Source: Pelodera strongyloides (taxonomy: Eukaryota; Nematoda; Chromadorea; Rhabditida; Rhabditidae). Taken from it: a stretch of 64,000 nucleotides of DNA. The DNA lies in assembly GCA_036852015.1 (NCBI GenBank), contig JAANDG010000004.1, forward strand, positions 496,001-560,000, given 5' to 3'. Under the pieces are notes generated by a model. It was not told where the DNA came from and ran no database searches. It saw only the letters and a list, made by a program, of their open reading frames with translations. Both the position numbers and the translations under genes were made by a program. Positions 13,690-24,999 of the stretch are shown one piece after another; position 1 is the stretch's first letter, and every line of letters begins with the position of its first letter.

Positions 13690-16600
13690 TTAAGTAGATG
13701 CACATGTTGAGGGCACGTACATCATGGACAACTTTCTCTCTGCTCCCTCCAGACATACAGTACGAACGAGGGCAGCAGTCACCTTATAGGGATCACAGTT
13801 CGACGAGGGACGACGGTCTTCGAAGTAGCCCTGAAGGAATATGTATAGTTGTAAGATGTAAGTTTGCAGCTACGTAAAGTCCCAACATTTACTGCAATCA
13901 GAAGAGGAAGCCGGCACATTGTTGGACTACTATAGTTGCTCGCTACAAACTACTTGGTTACAAATTAGTAAGTTGAATATTCGAGGATATAGACTATAAG
14001 GCTTGAATATTCCCCGGAAAAGACACGTTTATCCTCATGCAATTATGAAAGTGCCTAACCTTTTTGTACTTTTAAACAACGAGATAAATTTCGCCGCCCA
14101 TATGATATTACTGTAACTGCATGATATTGTATTTATTTTTAATTGATACCTTTCCGTCCTGGTCCGTTTGTCTGGGGATTCTAATTGACGATCCTCTGGA
14201 CGCGACACCGTAAGAGAATTGGTTGATGGAAGCCGTCTCGTGGTCACCAGTCAGACGACGCTCGTTATCCTGAAAAGTGATAGTACTGTAGCTGGTTGGA
14301 AGATCCGTTACGCTAAGTAGGTGTGTTGTGACAACGTCATAGTCTCGGCGTGCAAACGTGCGCGCAGCTTCACTGCACGCCGCACAATTTGCAAACTTTT
14401 CATGAATTCCTCTGAAGGTCAATGCAAATGAATACACATATACATAAAGTACCCTTCCGGCATGTGGATCGTAGTAGGCAATGTGCTGGGGATGCACAAG
14501 TGACAATCGGTTGATGGCGGCCAGAATCTCGTTGATACCGCCATCGTTACGCATGGATTCCGTGGAGAAGTTGGTGTGACATCCGGCACCGTTCCAGTCA
14601 CCCTGCAATTTGAGAAATGTTATTCCGACCAAGCCGAAGATTGCCTAATTTTCTTCTTTTTGGTTTTGAAAGGCTTTTTATATTGTCACTGGTTAATCTG
14701 CTTCGAAGTTAGTACCACCGTAGGCCAGTACTGACGTTGAGCGAGTTCCGAACTCGGATCTTTTTTCTGTGACAAGTGCTCTACCGGTTGAGCTAAACGA
14801 AGAAAATTCTTCGGTGCTCACCTTAATGGGCTTGGGATCGAGGGAGGCGACGACTCCGAACTCTTCGGCCACACGGTGGAGAAGGAAGCGGGCGATCCAC
14901 AACTCATCTCCCATAGTGATTCCCTCGCAAGGACCGACCTGAAAGTAGATATTATGAACATCCAACAAGTATCTATCTATCAACCTCTACCAACCGTCTT
15001 TCGTTACCGCTAGCGGAGATTACGCTGCGGACAACAGGTTACAGCAGTGCAGCAATATTGTGGAGCTAGTTTTTCACGTTCATCAGAGAGCAAAACCATA
15101 ATATTCACGACCGTCATCATACCTGGAACTCCCATTGTCCGGGCATGACCTCAGCATTTTCTCCGGAAATAGTGATTCCTGCATAAAGACAAGCACGGTA
15201 GTGCGCTTCAACGATGTCACGACCGTACACCTAGAAGAAGGAACACGTAATTGTACAAATAAAGTGGCATGATACGTGTTTTTGAAGTTTTCCCGCTTTA
15301 CTTCGGTTTACACTGAATAAAGTATAAGAATTCATATAAAAGGTTAGGCTAAACAACTGCATCCAAATATGAAGCTAGTTGTGGCCCATTCTGTGCCCTT
15401 CCAGAGGCCGTATTCACCAACACGCAGGGAGCCCTCCCTGGCCTCTCCAGGGAGGTAGAGTGTGCGTAGAGAGTGCGACAGCAGAAGAGATTCAGAGCGC
15501 TCGTAAGACTAGGGAGGGCTCCCTGTGTGTTGGTGAATACGGCCTCAGTACAGCAGGACATATATTTACAGTATTTAGGGACAGCTACAGTATCTCCCCA
15601 ACCTTATTGGCTCCGACTCCACAGTAGTACGGTCCCTGAGGTCCAGGGAATCCGTTCTTGGGCCAACCAAAGGGATGTCCGTCCAGGTCGAGCAGAGTGT
15701 ACTCCTGTTCCATACCAAACCAGGGCTTCTGGTCCGCGCACTTTTGCATCACTTCCTGGCAACGAGCACGGTGATTGGTTACTGCAAATTTGCGTATAAA
15801 ATTTCTAAAACTGCTAATAGTTACCAATAAGTGGTCTATAAGTTAAGAGCCACCTATAAGTTACTACAATGCTGACGTTTCTGTTTTTTTTTCTACCTGA
15901 TAGAGCGTACTAAGTCAATAACTATTATAACGATGTTATGAAAATATGTGTTATTGTGCTTTACATTTTTCGATGCGCGTTATGTCATGTCATATGTACA
16001 ACCCTTCCACTGTGAACATAAAGCGTTTTATGGATTCGGTGGTCAATCATAGTATACTTTTCCCACGAGAGCATGCTGTTCACGTGTATGCGGCTTGAGC
16101 AACCAAACAAAATACTTTTCGGTGTCACAAAAACTTATCTACAAGCGGAGCAGACACGGCTGTTTCGTGGTTGTAAGGGACAAGAGGACAAAAAAAGAAC
16201 CGAGTGACCAGTGCAAAAAGAGCTTTTGAAGTGAAGCAAAGTTTTTTTAAAGGTGGTATTCAGTTACCCACAAGAGCCCTAAGGCTAAGCGTAAGCTCTC
16301 AAGCTCAGTTTTAGATACAGAAGTGAACCGCAAAGTCATAAAGATCTGTCTACATTTCTTAAACAACCCGGCTTTGCAAAAAAATTCCACTTTGTTTGAC
16401 AGTTAGTTGAGCGTTAAAGCGAAATGCTAGCTCCTTTGGAAAATTTGCATATGATAAGCAAATCATATGTATCCTATGCTAATTTTGTACGCTTGCCGTG
16501 GACGATCGTACAAAATTAGCATAGGATACATAGGATTTGCTTATCATATGCACATTTTCCAAAGGGGCTGGCATCTGTACTCTGTACTGTACGTCGTGCA

Positions 16601-18654
16601 AGTGTAAGGTATATGTGAGAAAGTGAGGGTAACAATATTCCCTGAGTTCCAGCTTACCGGTAGGCTTGTGATCCGCGCCGAGTGTCTCACACATGACGAG
16701 CTTGTTGTCACCCCTTCTGAAGGGATCCGGGTAGATGGCGACGGGCTTCAGATACACATCGGAGTCGGGACCACCAGCCTGTCCAGTGGAAGAGCCATCA
16801 AAGTTCCAGATTGGGAGATCTGGAGAGATACATTTAGTATGCATAAAAAAGTAACCTTTATTTAACTGTTTAAAGCTTGGAGATATTTAACTGTAACCTT
16901 TTTCCTTTACCAGGACAATGTTCAGAGAGGGTGCAACGCAGAATTCATACCTCATACCAACCCCAACGCTCATGTGCTGAACAAGTTCATTTTCATTTAT
17001 TATGCGAGCTGTTCACCATACGTTTCACGGACCACGCATCAGTCACTTTAATCCCGCTTTCAAATATTGGCTCAATTACCCCCTAGTATTATGTATGCAT
17101 TTCCTGGCTGTAAAGGGGGGGGGATGGGATTAGCGTGTAGTGTGATAAGGGAAGAGTGCATGTTCAAATTTAGATTTCCTACTCTTTATCACTTCCACAC
17201 GCAAAGACAAAAGAGTGTGATTTAACGAATGGTTCTGTGATTTACTGTGGAAAAACATGAACCTTGACCTTGACCTAGAGAACTGATCGGGTGCCTACTA
17301 TGCATAAAATTTGAACAAGGGTTGGAAACATCTAGGTTTGTCTCGCCAAAAATCTAGTTTTGTCTCGTACTTTGCACTTTGGCTGATCTTCCTTGTAAAC
17401 TTGTAAACACGAATATTTTTATCCCATGTTTACATATACATACGTTTGTTTGTAGACTGCTAATGTCTATGGATGTTGATAATTTGGCTTGTTTTACTCG
17501 TTATATGCAAAGGTCTCAATTTACAACGCCTCAGATATGCGAGCAAGTTCTACGATGAAATACAAGCCTCTCCAAGTAAGTATAAGTAAAAGTGAGAAAA
17601 TAGATTCCGCATAAATCTACTTTAACAAGATAAATGCAGTGCAGTTAGGGTAAAGGTTTTTAGGGTTTTGTCTACACAATCAGTTTAAATTAATTTCTGC
17701 CTATGAACTTCCGAATATGGTATTAGGACAATTATAGACTTATGCAGTACCCAACAATAAGTAATGTTATCCATATTGTACATTTACATGGTCTCTTTTT
17801 GGAAGTAAATTTATCAATATCCATTATTTAACGATCGATTTTCTTCAAATGGTCTTTTCATCCAAATTTTATTGGGTTGAGATGATACTGTGCGCAAACA
17901 GATTGTTTAATTGCTTTTAGGATAATTTCGGCGTTGAGTTCTAATCCGGTCAACTAAAGACCTATAGACGCGCAGTGTCAAAACTACGCACAATGTTCTT
18001 TTTTAGTGGAAATGTTTACCCGTGTGATTTGGGCTACTGTATCATTTCTATAAGCTCTAAAATAGAAATTATTCTTTCTCTCTCTCTCTCTCTATCATAC
18101 AAACAATTAAACTTACATTAAATAAGGAACTATGAGAGTTGTGGGGGAAAATCCCTTTAGTGAACATCTCCCTTTAGTATGAGCGTTGGGGGAACATCTC
18201 CCTTTAGTGAACTATTGTCTAGTGGATGTTAGTGTCATTCATTTAATGTTGAAATTGTATCACTGCTAGGAGTCTTGCTGCTAGTCTTGGTGCCATAAAA
18301 ACCTAAACTGGTAACTCACCGCTAGCAGTCTTGGGCACATTGTCGATCGTGCGCGTCTTACACCGTAGATGCTCATTGGTACCATCGATCCAAATATATT
18401 GGCACTGAAAGGAAAATAAAATTAGCAAAGGCAGCAGTAGACTCATAAAGCGTTGAAGTTACACCCGCGGAAACCTGGCGAGTATCTGACGAAGGCTGGG
18501 CAAGATTTTTGGCAACTTCGCCCCGTCTTCGCCAGTGCTCGCGGCACCACGCAAGAAGAAATCTCACCTGAACTTTGCCCTTCTGGTCCAAATCGAGGAA
18601 TCGGGAAGCGACACCCTTATCACATGCAAATTGTTGACGCAGATTTTGTGCCAT
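13690..18654 (-). CDS. gln: Glutamine synthetase (type II, eukaryotic)
   Basis: Nine exons on the minus strand, in transcript order: 18568-18654, 18320-18404, 16658-16819, 15603-15781, 15123-15230, 14822-14938, 14453-14602, 14150-14269, 13690-13830. They join in frame to 382 residues, close to the usual length of eukaryotic GS (about 370). The enzyme makes glutamine from glutamate, ammonia and ATP and acts as a cytosolic decamer (family knowledge). Visible landmarks: [15 protein letters not shown] and [11 protein letters not shown] in the beta-grasp part, the catalytic GMEQEY glutamate stretch, the ATP-binding [28 protein letters not shown] and [10 protein letters not shown]. All key motifs are intact, so it should be active. 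The ATG at 18654 is the first in frame and gives a normal N-terminus. The long second intron (16820-18319) holds nothing I recognise; the third and fifth carry foldback repeats. Which nematode gln paralogue it is cannot be told. Confidence 0.96.
14733..14800 (-). ncRNA. tRNA-derived remnant in a glutamine synthetase intron
   Basis: On the minus strand an A-box-like TAGCTCAACCGGTAGAGC is followed by a B-box-like GAGTTCGGAACTC at tRNA-like spacing. The acceptor arms do not pair and position 33 of the anticodon loop is not T, so this is a decayed tRNA or SINE head rather than a working tRNA. Confidence 0.4.
15404..15546. repeat. MITE with GAGGCCGTATTCACCA ends, copy 1
   Basis: Begins GAGGCCGTATTCACCA and ends with its reverse complement TGGTGAATACGGCCTC; the inverted pairing continues inward through CAGGGAGCCCTCCCT. 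It lies in the intron between GS exons 15603-15781 and 15123-15230. A second element with the same ends is at 44077-44256. Confidence 0.8.
16413..16574. repeat. Long-stem foldback (GTTAAAGCGAAATGC family), copy 1
   Basis: A nearly perfect hairpin of about 75 bp arms with the symmetry centre near 16500. The left end is GTTAAAGCGAAATGCTAGC. The right end has lost its outer CGCTTTAAC, which the sister copy at 24777-24947 keeps. It lies in the third GS intron. Confidence 0.85.
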
Positions 18655-20243
18655 CACTGGAAACAAACAGTAATTTAGCATAGAATTGACGAGCAAAATA
18701 TTTAAAAGTTGAGTTACTGTAGATTGTAGAAGTAGGATATATCAAGTCATGGTATATTACGGTAGCAAGAAACGAAGCACAGGAAAAAAAAGAAGAGTAT
18801 CATGCAGTTTACAATTACATAGTCAACGAGTGAGGAGCATATCTTAGTAACTACTATACTAGATACCAAACAAAGTAAAGCATTTATCTTCTAGGTTTCA
18901 CCCTTCATAACGAGAAGTAGTGTATACTTTATAATTCCTATCAAAAAAACCTTATATAAAATTAAATGCTTAACTGATTATCTGGGTGTTGATGGAGAGA
19001 GATAGCTATTTGGTTAGGAAGTAGTAAATATAGGGAGAGAGGGCGGGAAGCCTAACCGACTGAGAGTGTTTTGTTCAAAGGAAATGGAAAACAATATCAA
19101 AAAGAGTAGGTTATTCCGGGCTATCAGTGACTATTGATTATCATTATCACATTGTGGGGTCATCACGCGCAATTGTCATATATCTTAGGGTTAAATTAAA
19201 AAAAGGCGGGAAAATGGAAACAAGTTAATTAGCAGAGCAATTAGATAATTGAGCGCCTCGAGTAACACAGACTCAACAATTCTTTGCAGTTTGTAGTTCA
19301 ATTGTCTGGTGATTAAACAAATTATGTGGTCGTGATTAATGATCAAGATCATTATGGAATACAAAGTTTAAAACTAACCGTGTAGTGGAACAAACTATAA
19401 ATTTTTAAAGTATTGCTTTAGAAATACGCCATGGTTTCTGTTATAATTACTGTCACTTTACCTGCTCCCTTAATCCTCAATACAAAAAATTATTACGTAA
19501 ACTCTTTTCATTAGTATCAAGGAAACATTGATACTATATTCAAAAGCGGAAAGATAGAAACACAGGCGGCGCAAATTTCAATCAGACCAAAAAGTTCAGG
19601 GCTAAAGTACTCCGTTTAACTGTAAAATGTGTTCTAAGTGGTCTAGCACTTGTTTCCAAAGAGTTCAAGAGAGAAAATCAGTGCAATAGACTGAAAGTTA
19701 TCACTAACAGCTGCCCAGGACAACATCGCTTATCTAATCACTTCGCAAAGACTTCCTACGAACGCAAAGTCGACCGATTTTTCGTAGTAGAGTAGGAGTT
19801 GGATTCCTGTTTTCTATCTGAGAAGTTATATGGATTTCTAATGATAAAGAAAACTGTACCATGGTACTTATCTAGGTATACTCAAGTACAAAGTTATAGA
19901 CTACAATATTCTTTAGTTAGCAATTCGGAAATCTGTAAACCATGGTCACTCTGAAAAAAGGAGGTAAGCACGGTAAGCTGAATAAATTACCTTAAATTCG
20001 AGCACAGATTTTTTGTGGTGTCTTAAGTTGCGAGCTTAAATATCCACTATGAGACATAGTACCGATAGTGTCTTTTCTGAACAATACGTCACTCATAACT
20101 GTCATAACTGTCAGATCAATTACGGATAATTATCTTTCAAAATGAATCCAAAACTATTTTTCGCTACAAAAACTTGATACTTGATGCATTAAGAGGCAAA
20201 CACGTGAAACATAACGAGCTAGCTCAACGGTTCAGAATTTTTT

Positions 20244-20360
20244 TTAAAGGGGTATAACACGCGGGTTGTGAAACATATGCTAGGCTAGACAACTTCCTTC
20301 CCATGTATTGTGTGCAAATTGAAAGTTCCGTTCTGTGCGGAATGTGCCATACCGCTTTAG
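20244..20360. repeat. Foldback repeat, AAAGCGGTAT family
   Basis: Ends TTAAAGGGGTATAACACGC and TGTGCCATACCGCTTTAG form short imperfect inverted repeats like those at 12752 and 21119. Confidence 0.6.
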
Positions 20361-21118
20361 CTAAATGACGGTCTACTAGAAGTGTAGAATTACAAGAATA
20401 TAACAATAAGAACAACGAGCAAATTTTCTTCTCTCACATCACATCCTTGATTCTATTTAAATACTAAGGGGCGGTACTCGAAGACTCCTCCCCCTTCATA
20501 GACCGCTGATTTCAGATACGAAAGATCAACAAGACTTCATTGAATACTCATAAATCACATTGTTTCAAGATCATTTTTTGATATTCTTAGAGCATCGTCG
20601 ACTACGTTCTGCTATGGGCGATCCTATTGATATTGGTCATTTACTAGGGTTTTTTTGAACTCATTTAGAGAATAGTAAATTTCTTTTAAAACAGTATAAA
20701 TGTATAAAACGTGGTTTGGAAATGTACGTTGTACAACCGCGTTCTCATAAATTATAAGCAAATTGTGTCCTATTATATTCCGGAAATTAAATCCACGTGT
20801 AATTCCGCTTTAAAGCAAAACAAAGTTCAAATTACGACCTTGAGTTTGGTGAAAGGTAAAAGATTCTCATTTTTCCAAAGTTAATATGATAACAACCTTC
20901 TTTACTATCAAAATAAAGGATCAAAACAGAGCAAAATGTGTATCGTCTTAATTTGATACTAGTACGATAGTTGAATAAGTGGAAATATATTTTTGTGCAC
21001 CAAAACACAGAGTTTTACAATACAAGCAGGAAATTTGTCAGAGTTCTTCTAAATTAAGCACTATATCTATTTTTCAGCCTGGTCGAAAAGATATTATTTT
21101 TAATATCCGACTTACTTA

Positions 21119-21272
21119 CTAGCGGTATGGGTATGGTATGGCATGTGATTTTTGAAAAGCGTCATAGGCAACAGATTTTCCGTGTACCATTCAGTGCCGC
21201 AGCCTGGGGCACATACGTTTGAATGTAATGTATCCAGCGTTTCTTTCAATAACATGTGCCACACCGCTTTAA
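21119..21272. repeat. Foldback repeat, AAAGCGGTAT family
   Basis: Left CTAGCGGTATGG...GGCATGTG and right CATGTGCCACACCGCTTTAA are inverted, with an unrelated interior. Confidence 0.6.
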
Positions 21273-22473
21273 CTAATATTATAGGCGGAAGCAAAACGTT
21301 AGGGTAAAACGTAAAAACTAAATAGGTACTGAAATCAAAAACGTACCTTCAAAGTTGATAGAGGAATTATAGCGAGCAAGTTCCATTAGAAATATCCAAT
21401 GAAAATCATCGGATATATATACACAATTTAAGGGCTAAGGGTGGCCAACGTTAAAGATCAAACAACCAACAAATCAAGGGGCGTATATTTTAGACGAGGC
21501 GATAAATTGATGTTGTGTTAGGAGACCAAGTAAAAGAGATACTAATTGAGGTTATCAAGTTCAGTGTCCGAAAAGTTATGGCATTTAATCACTCTTTACT
21601 TATGATTGTAATGGTCCCGACCCCCGTCATAGCATCCAAGGAGTTGTAATTTCAGATTGCAGGTTCCGAATAAGGATATACTAAGATTAAAGATCAATAA
21701 AAATCTAAGGTCTAATTGTTGATGCTAACCATGGCTTCCTGACTGTTAGACCAACACCAATATGGTATAACAGTCAAGAACAATGCTTTAGGTATGGGTC
21801 TACCAAGCCTATATTAATGATCCCCTTTAAAAATAGCTGTTACAAAACATTGACATAGTAAATATGAGAAAAAGCCCGAGACTACCCACTCTATAAGCAA
21901 ATATGGGCCATAGCTCCCAGGAGGTCACAAAATGAACGCCCCAAAAGATCGAACGTCCATTCCTGTTGTATAGCGCAGTGCAACATGTGTCCAGACGGGT
22001 GTTTTGACGGTTAGACCAGACCAGCCCTTCCTCGCACAGAGAATGACCAAATAAATTAACATAAGAAACCGAGCGTTTGAACTTCGAATTTTTGTTGAAT
22101 AACTTCAAGCGATTGTGCATGCGTTCTCAAACATTGAATCTCTTTGTCTCCCTCTGTCTCCGTCTCTCTGTTTCTCTCTCGGTCTCTCCCTCTCGCTTGC
22201 TGGGCGTAGAGGCCGTTAGAAGTTCGTTAGCAAGAATAAGGCGTTATCCTAGCACTACGTAGCTTATACAACGGCATACGATTTTTCCAACCCACGTGCC
22301 CACGTGTTGGAGGGGTGTAAAGTGCAAACAAACAACTTTTAAAGACACGACTAGACACATTTCAGTGTTGTTCCCTTTGATAACGGTAATAAAAGACAAA
22401 ATTGCACAAAAACAAGGTAATCGAAAGAATCTCCTTGTCTTCACCTGAGTACTTCTGAACTTTCTAAAGTGTT

Positions 22474-22576
22474 TTAAAGAGGTATGACGCGTGGTTTTGA
22501 CAAGCACATGAGGCGATAAAATACACGGAAGGCAGTCCAGCATACTATTCACAAACCACGCGCCATATCACTTTAA
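22474..22576. repeat. Foldback repeat, AAAGCGGTAT family
   Basis: Left TTAAAGAGGTATGACGCGTG and right CACGCGCCATATCACTTTAA form about 20 bp terminal inverted repeats around a short interior. Confidence 0.65.
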
Positions 22577-22989
22577 CAAATGACAGCCCTTTTTGTAGCA
22601 TCTTGCACGTCAAAGTTCAAAGTCTGGTGTTGACGAGCTATCTCTAGTTTAGTAGTGTCGTGAGGTATCTATTCTTGCTTGAAAATGTTGCAAAGCTGGG
22701 CGGTACATGACTTCAAAGTCAACAAGGACTATGCAAAGAGCAAAGCTCTTTGCTCGAGAGTTCAATATTCAAGGTTAAAACAACATTCATAACATCTGAC
22801 AAGCCAATGTTCTCGCTAAGAGAATGCACGTGTTCCACGTACCGCCACCAAAGTCCAAAGTTGTAGTCCCTTTCTACCAATCATACATAATACAACAAAT
22901 TCTCCAAGTACATGTTATAGGGTTTCCAAGTATGCCAAAAAAAGTGCGTTTTTGTGCCAAAAAAACTTTTGGAACTAAACGTGAATATT

Positions 22990-23412
22990 TAAATGGTCAG
23001 GCCCATTTCAAATGACCCCTATTTTTTGATGATTCCATCTGATTCTTCATGTCAAATATAGTAGGATGCAATATTTTTCTGATTTCAAGCGCAAAATTCA
23101 CACACTATTCAGCAATTTCATTACCACGGCCAATCATACCCAACTATCTATCGCAGTTGGCACGCCCATTCGCGCTGATTCGCCGATATCGCAATTGCCA
23201 CGCCCAATAGAGCATATTGCCCAATTAGCGCGAAGGGGCGTGACCAAATGCGGTAAATAGTTGGGTATGACTGGCAGGGGTAAATTGCTGAATACTGCGT
23301 GAATTTTGCGCTTGAAAACTAGAAAAATATCGTATCCTACAATGTTTGACACGGCGAATCAGATGGAATCATCAAAAAATAGGAGCCCCTTGAAATGGGC
23401 CTAACCCTTTAA
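22990..23412. repeat. Palindromic element P, copy 1
   Basis: About 420 bp imperfect palindrome. The outer arms carry AGGCCCATTTCAAATGACCC and its inverse; the inner arms carry CAACTATCTATCGCAGTTGG and its inverse. Further copies are at 29413-29830 and 51989-52957. Confidence 0.8.
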
Positions 23413-24134
23413 TATGGAAAATTATAAAATATTCTCGTGAAGTTCCAAAATGCGGTAAATTTTAAGCATGCCCATAACTTTAAAGTACGCGGTAACACAG
23501 GTGCTTCGACCCTATTGCCCAATTCAAGGATGTGAGTTTACAAATGACTAATTATTATAATGCGAGTGGAAGAACCTGGAAGAAAGCTATATGTTTTGAG
23601 ACGAGTTTCCATGCATAAGATAAGTGACAATCTAAGTGTCGGACTACTTGGCACAGTATAAATTACATCTACAGCAAAAACTATACAGACTATTCTGATG
23701 CTTGAGAAATCTTCTGAAAAAATCTCTCTCGTCTCATATTTTCCCTAGATACATATTATTCTTGCCTTTTTTAGTTTTGTAGCCAATGCCAAAACAAAGC
23801 CAATACTTCAAGGGTGTCTCTCGTGGAAAACAAGTTGATATAATACTTCTCGATAGCGCATTTCCTCCTATCAAATTACACACTAATGCAGGACGCGGGT
23901 TACTTTTTGATCCCTTTTGAGTCCAAAATGTGCTCACGTTTTGTGCATTTCACGTGTCTTCCTGCCCGTTATCAACACTGATTTTTGTGCAAAACAAAAC
24001 ACCGGAAATTTGTCAATTTAGGGAGTGAGAAGAGCTTTTTTTGCCGGTTTTCTTTGAGAAAAATGGACAAGTCTAGTACAACAACAATCCTACACAACTC
24101 AACTTGATAAAATACAAAAACAGAACTAGATTTG

Positions 24135-24290
24135 TTAAAGTGAAATACCGGCAGGTTTTTGAAACACATCGAATACACCATCATTCTTACGCAGCTTATG
24201 CAAATGAACATAAATTAGAATAAAAAATCGAGCTGAAACGAGCTCAGTTGTCCACGATGCGTTTCAAAAACCGGCCGGTATTTCAATTTA
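24135..24290. repeat. Foldback repeat, TTAAAGTGAAATACCGGC type
   Basis: The left arm continues into GGTTTTTGAAAC and the right arm is GTTTCAAAAACCGGCCGGTA followed by TTTCAATTTAA. The interior is unrelated AT-rich DNA. Confidence 0.65.
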
Positions 24291-24776
24291 AAGGGGATAA
24301 GTATCATTGTATAACACGATCAGTTCCCGTATACGTGACGAAAGATGAATCGATGGGAGTGTGTGACACGCTCGCAAACTGATCTATTGCTAATATAAGC
24401 TTTGTAAATTTCTTTCCCGAATTTGAAGTACCATCATTGATTTCCCTTACTTATGTTGTTAAATTTAGGTGAAAATGTTTTTGTTGGCTGTTTATATGTT
24501 TGTGGGATTTACGCTAGGTTCAAGCGCTCAGGCCAAGCTAGGTTCAAGCGCTCAGGCCCATTTAATAAAATACTTTTTTTGACACCATTATGAGCCATTG
24601 TTCTTGGTCTACTTCTGTGTGAGAACTGGCCATTTTTGACAACTATATTACACAGATGGGTGGCCCAAAAATCAAAGCCGGAAATGTCGACACACAAAAC
24701 AAAGCATTGGAGATAAACAAAAACTTCAGCAACCTTTTCTTTTCGTTCCGATTGACATGTATTTTTGTTCCAATAA

Positions 24777-24947
24777 AAAAGCGAAATGCTAGCCTCTTTG
24801 GAAAATTTGCATATGGTAAGCAAATCCTATGTATCCTAAGCTAATTTTGTACGATCGTCCACGGCAATCGTACAAAATTAGCATAGGATACATAGGATTT
24901 GCTCATCATATGCAAATTTTCCAAAGGGGCTGGCATTTCGCTTTAAC
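24777..24947. repeat. Long-stem foldback (GTTAAAGCGAAATGC family), copy 2
   Basis: Same hairpin as 16413-16574, with arms of about 80 bp. The right end GCATTTCGCTTTAAC is complete here. It sits about 50 bp outside the left arm of the giant foldback. Confidence 0.85.
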
Positions 24948-24999
24948 AATATGCAGGATATTGTAGTTACTTTCACAGCACTTTCGATAAAGGACAGTG

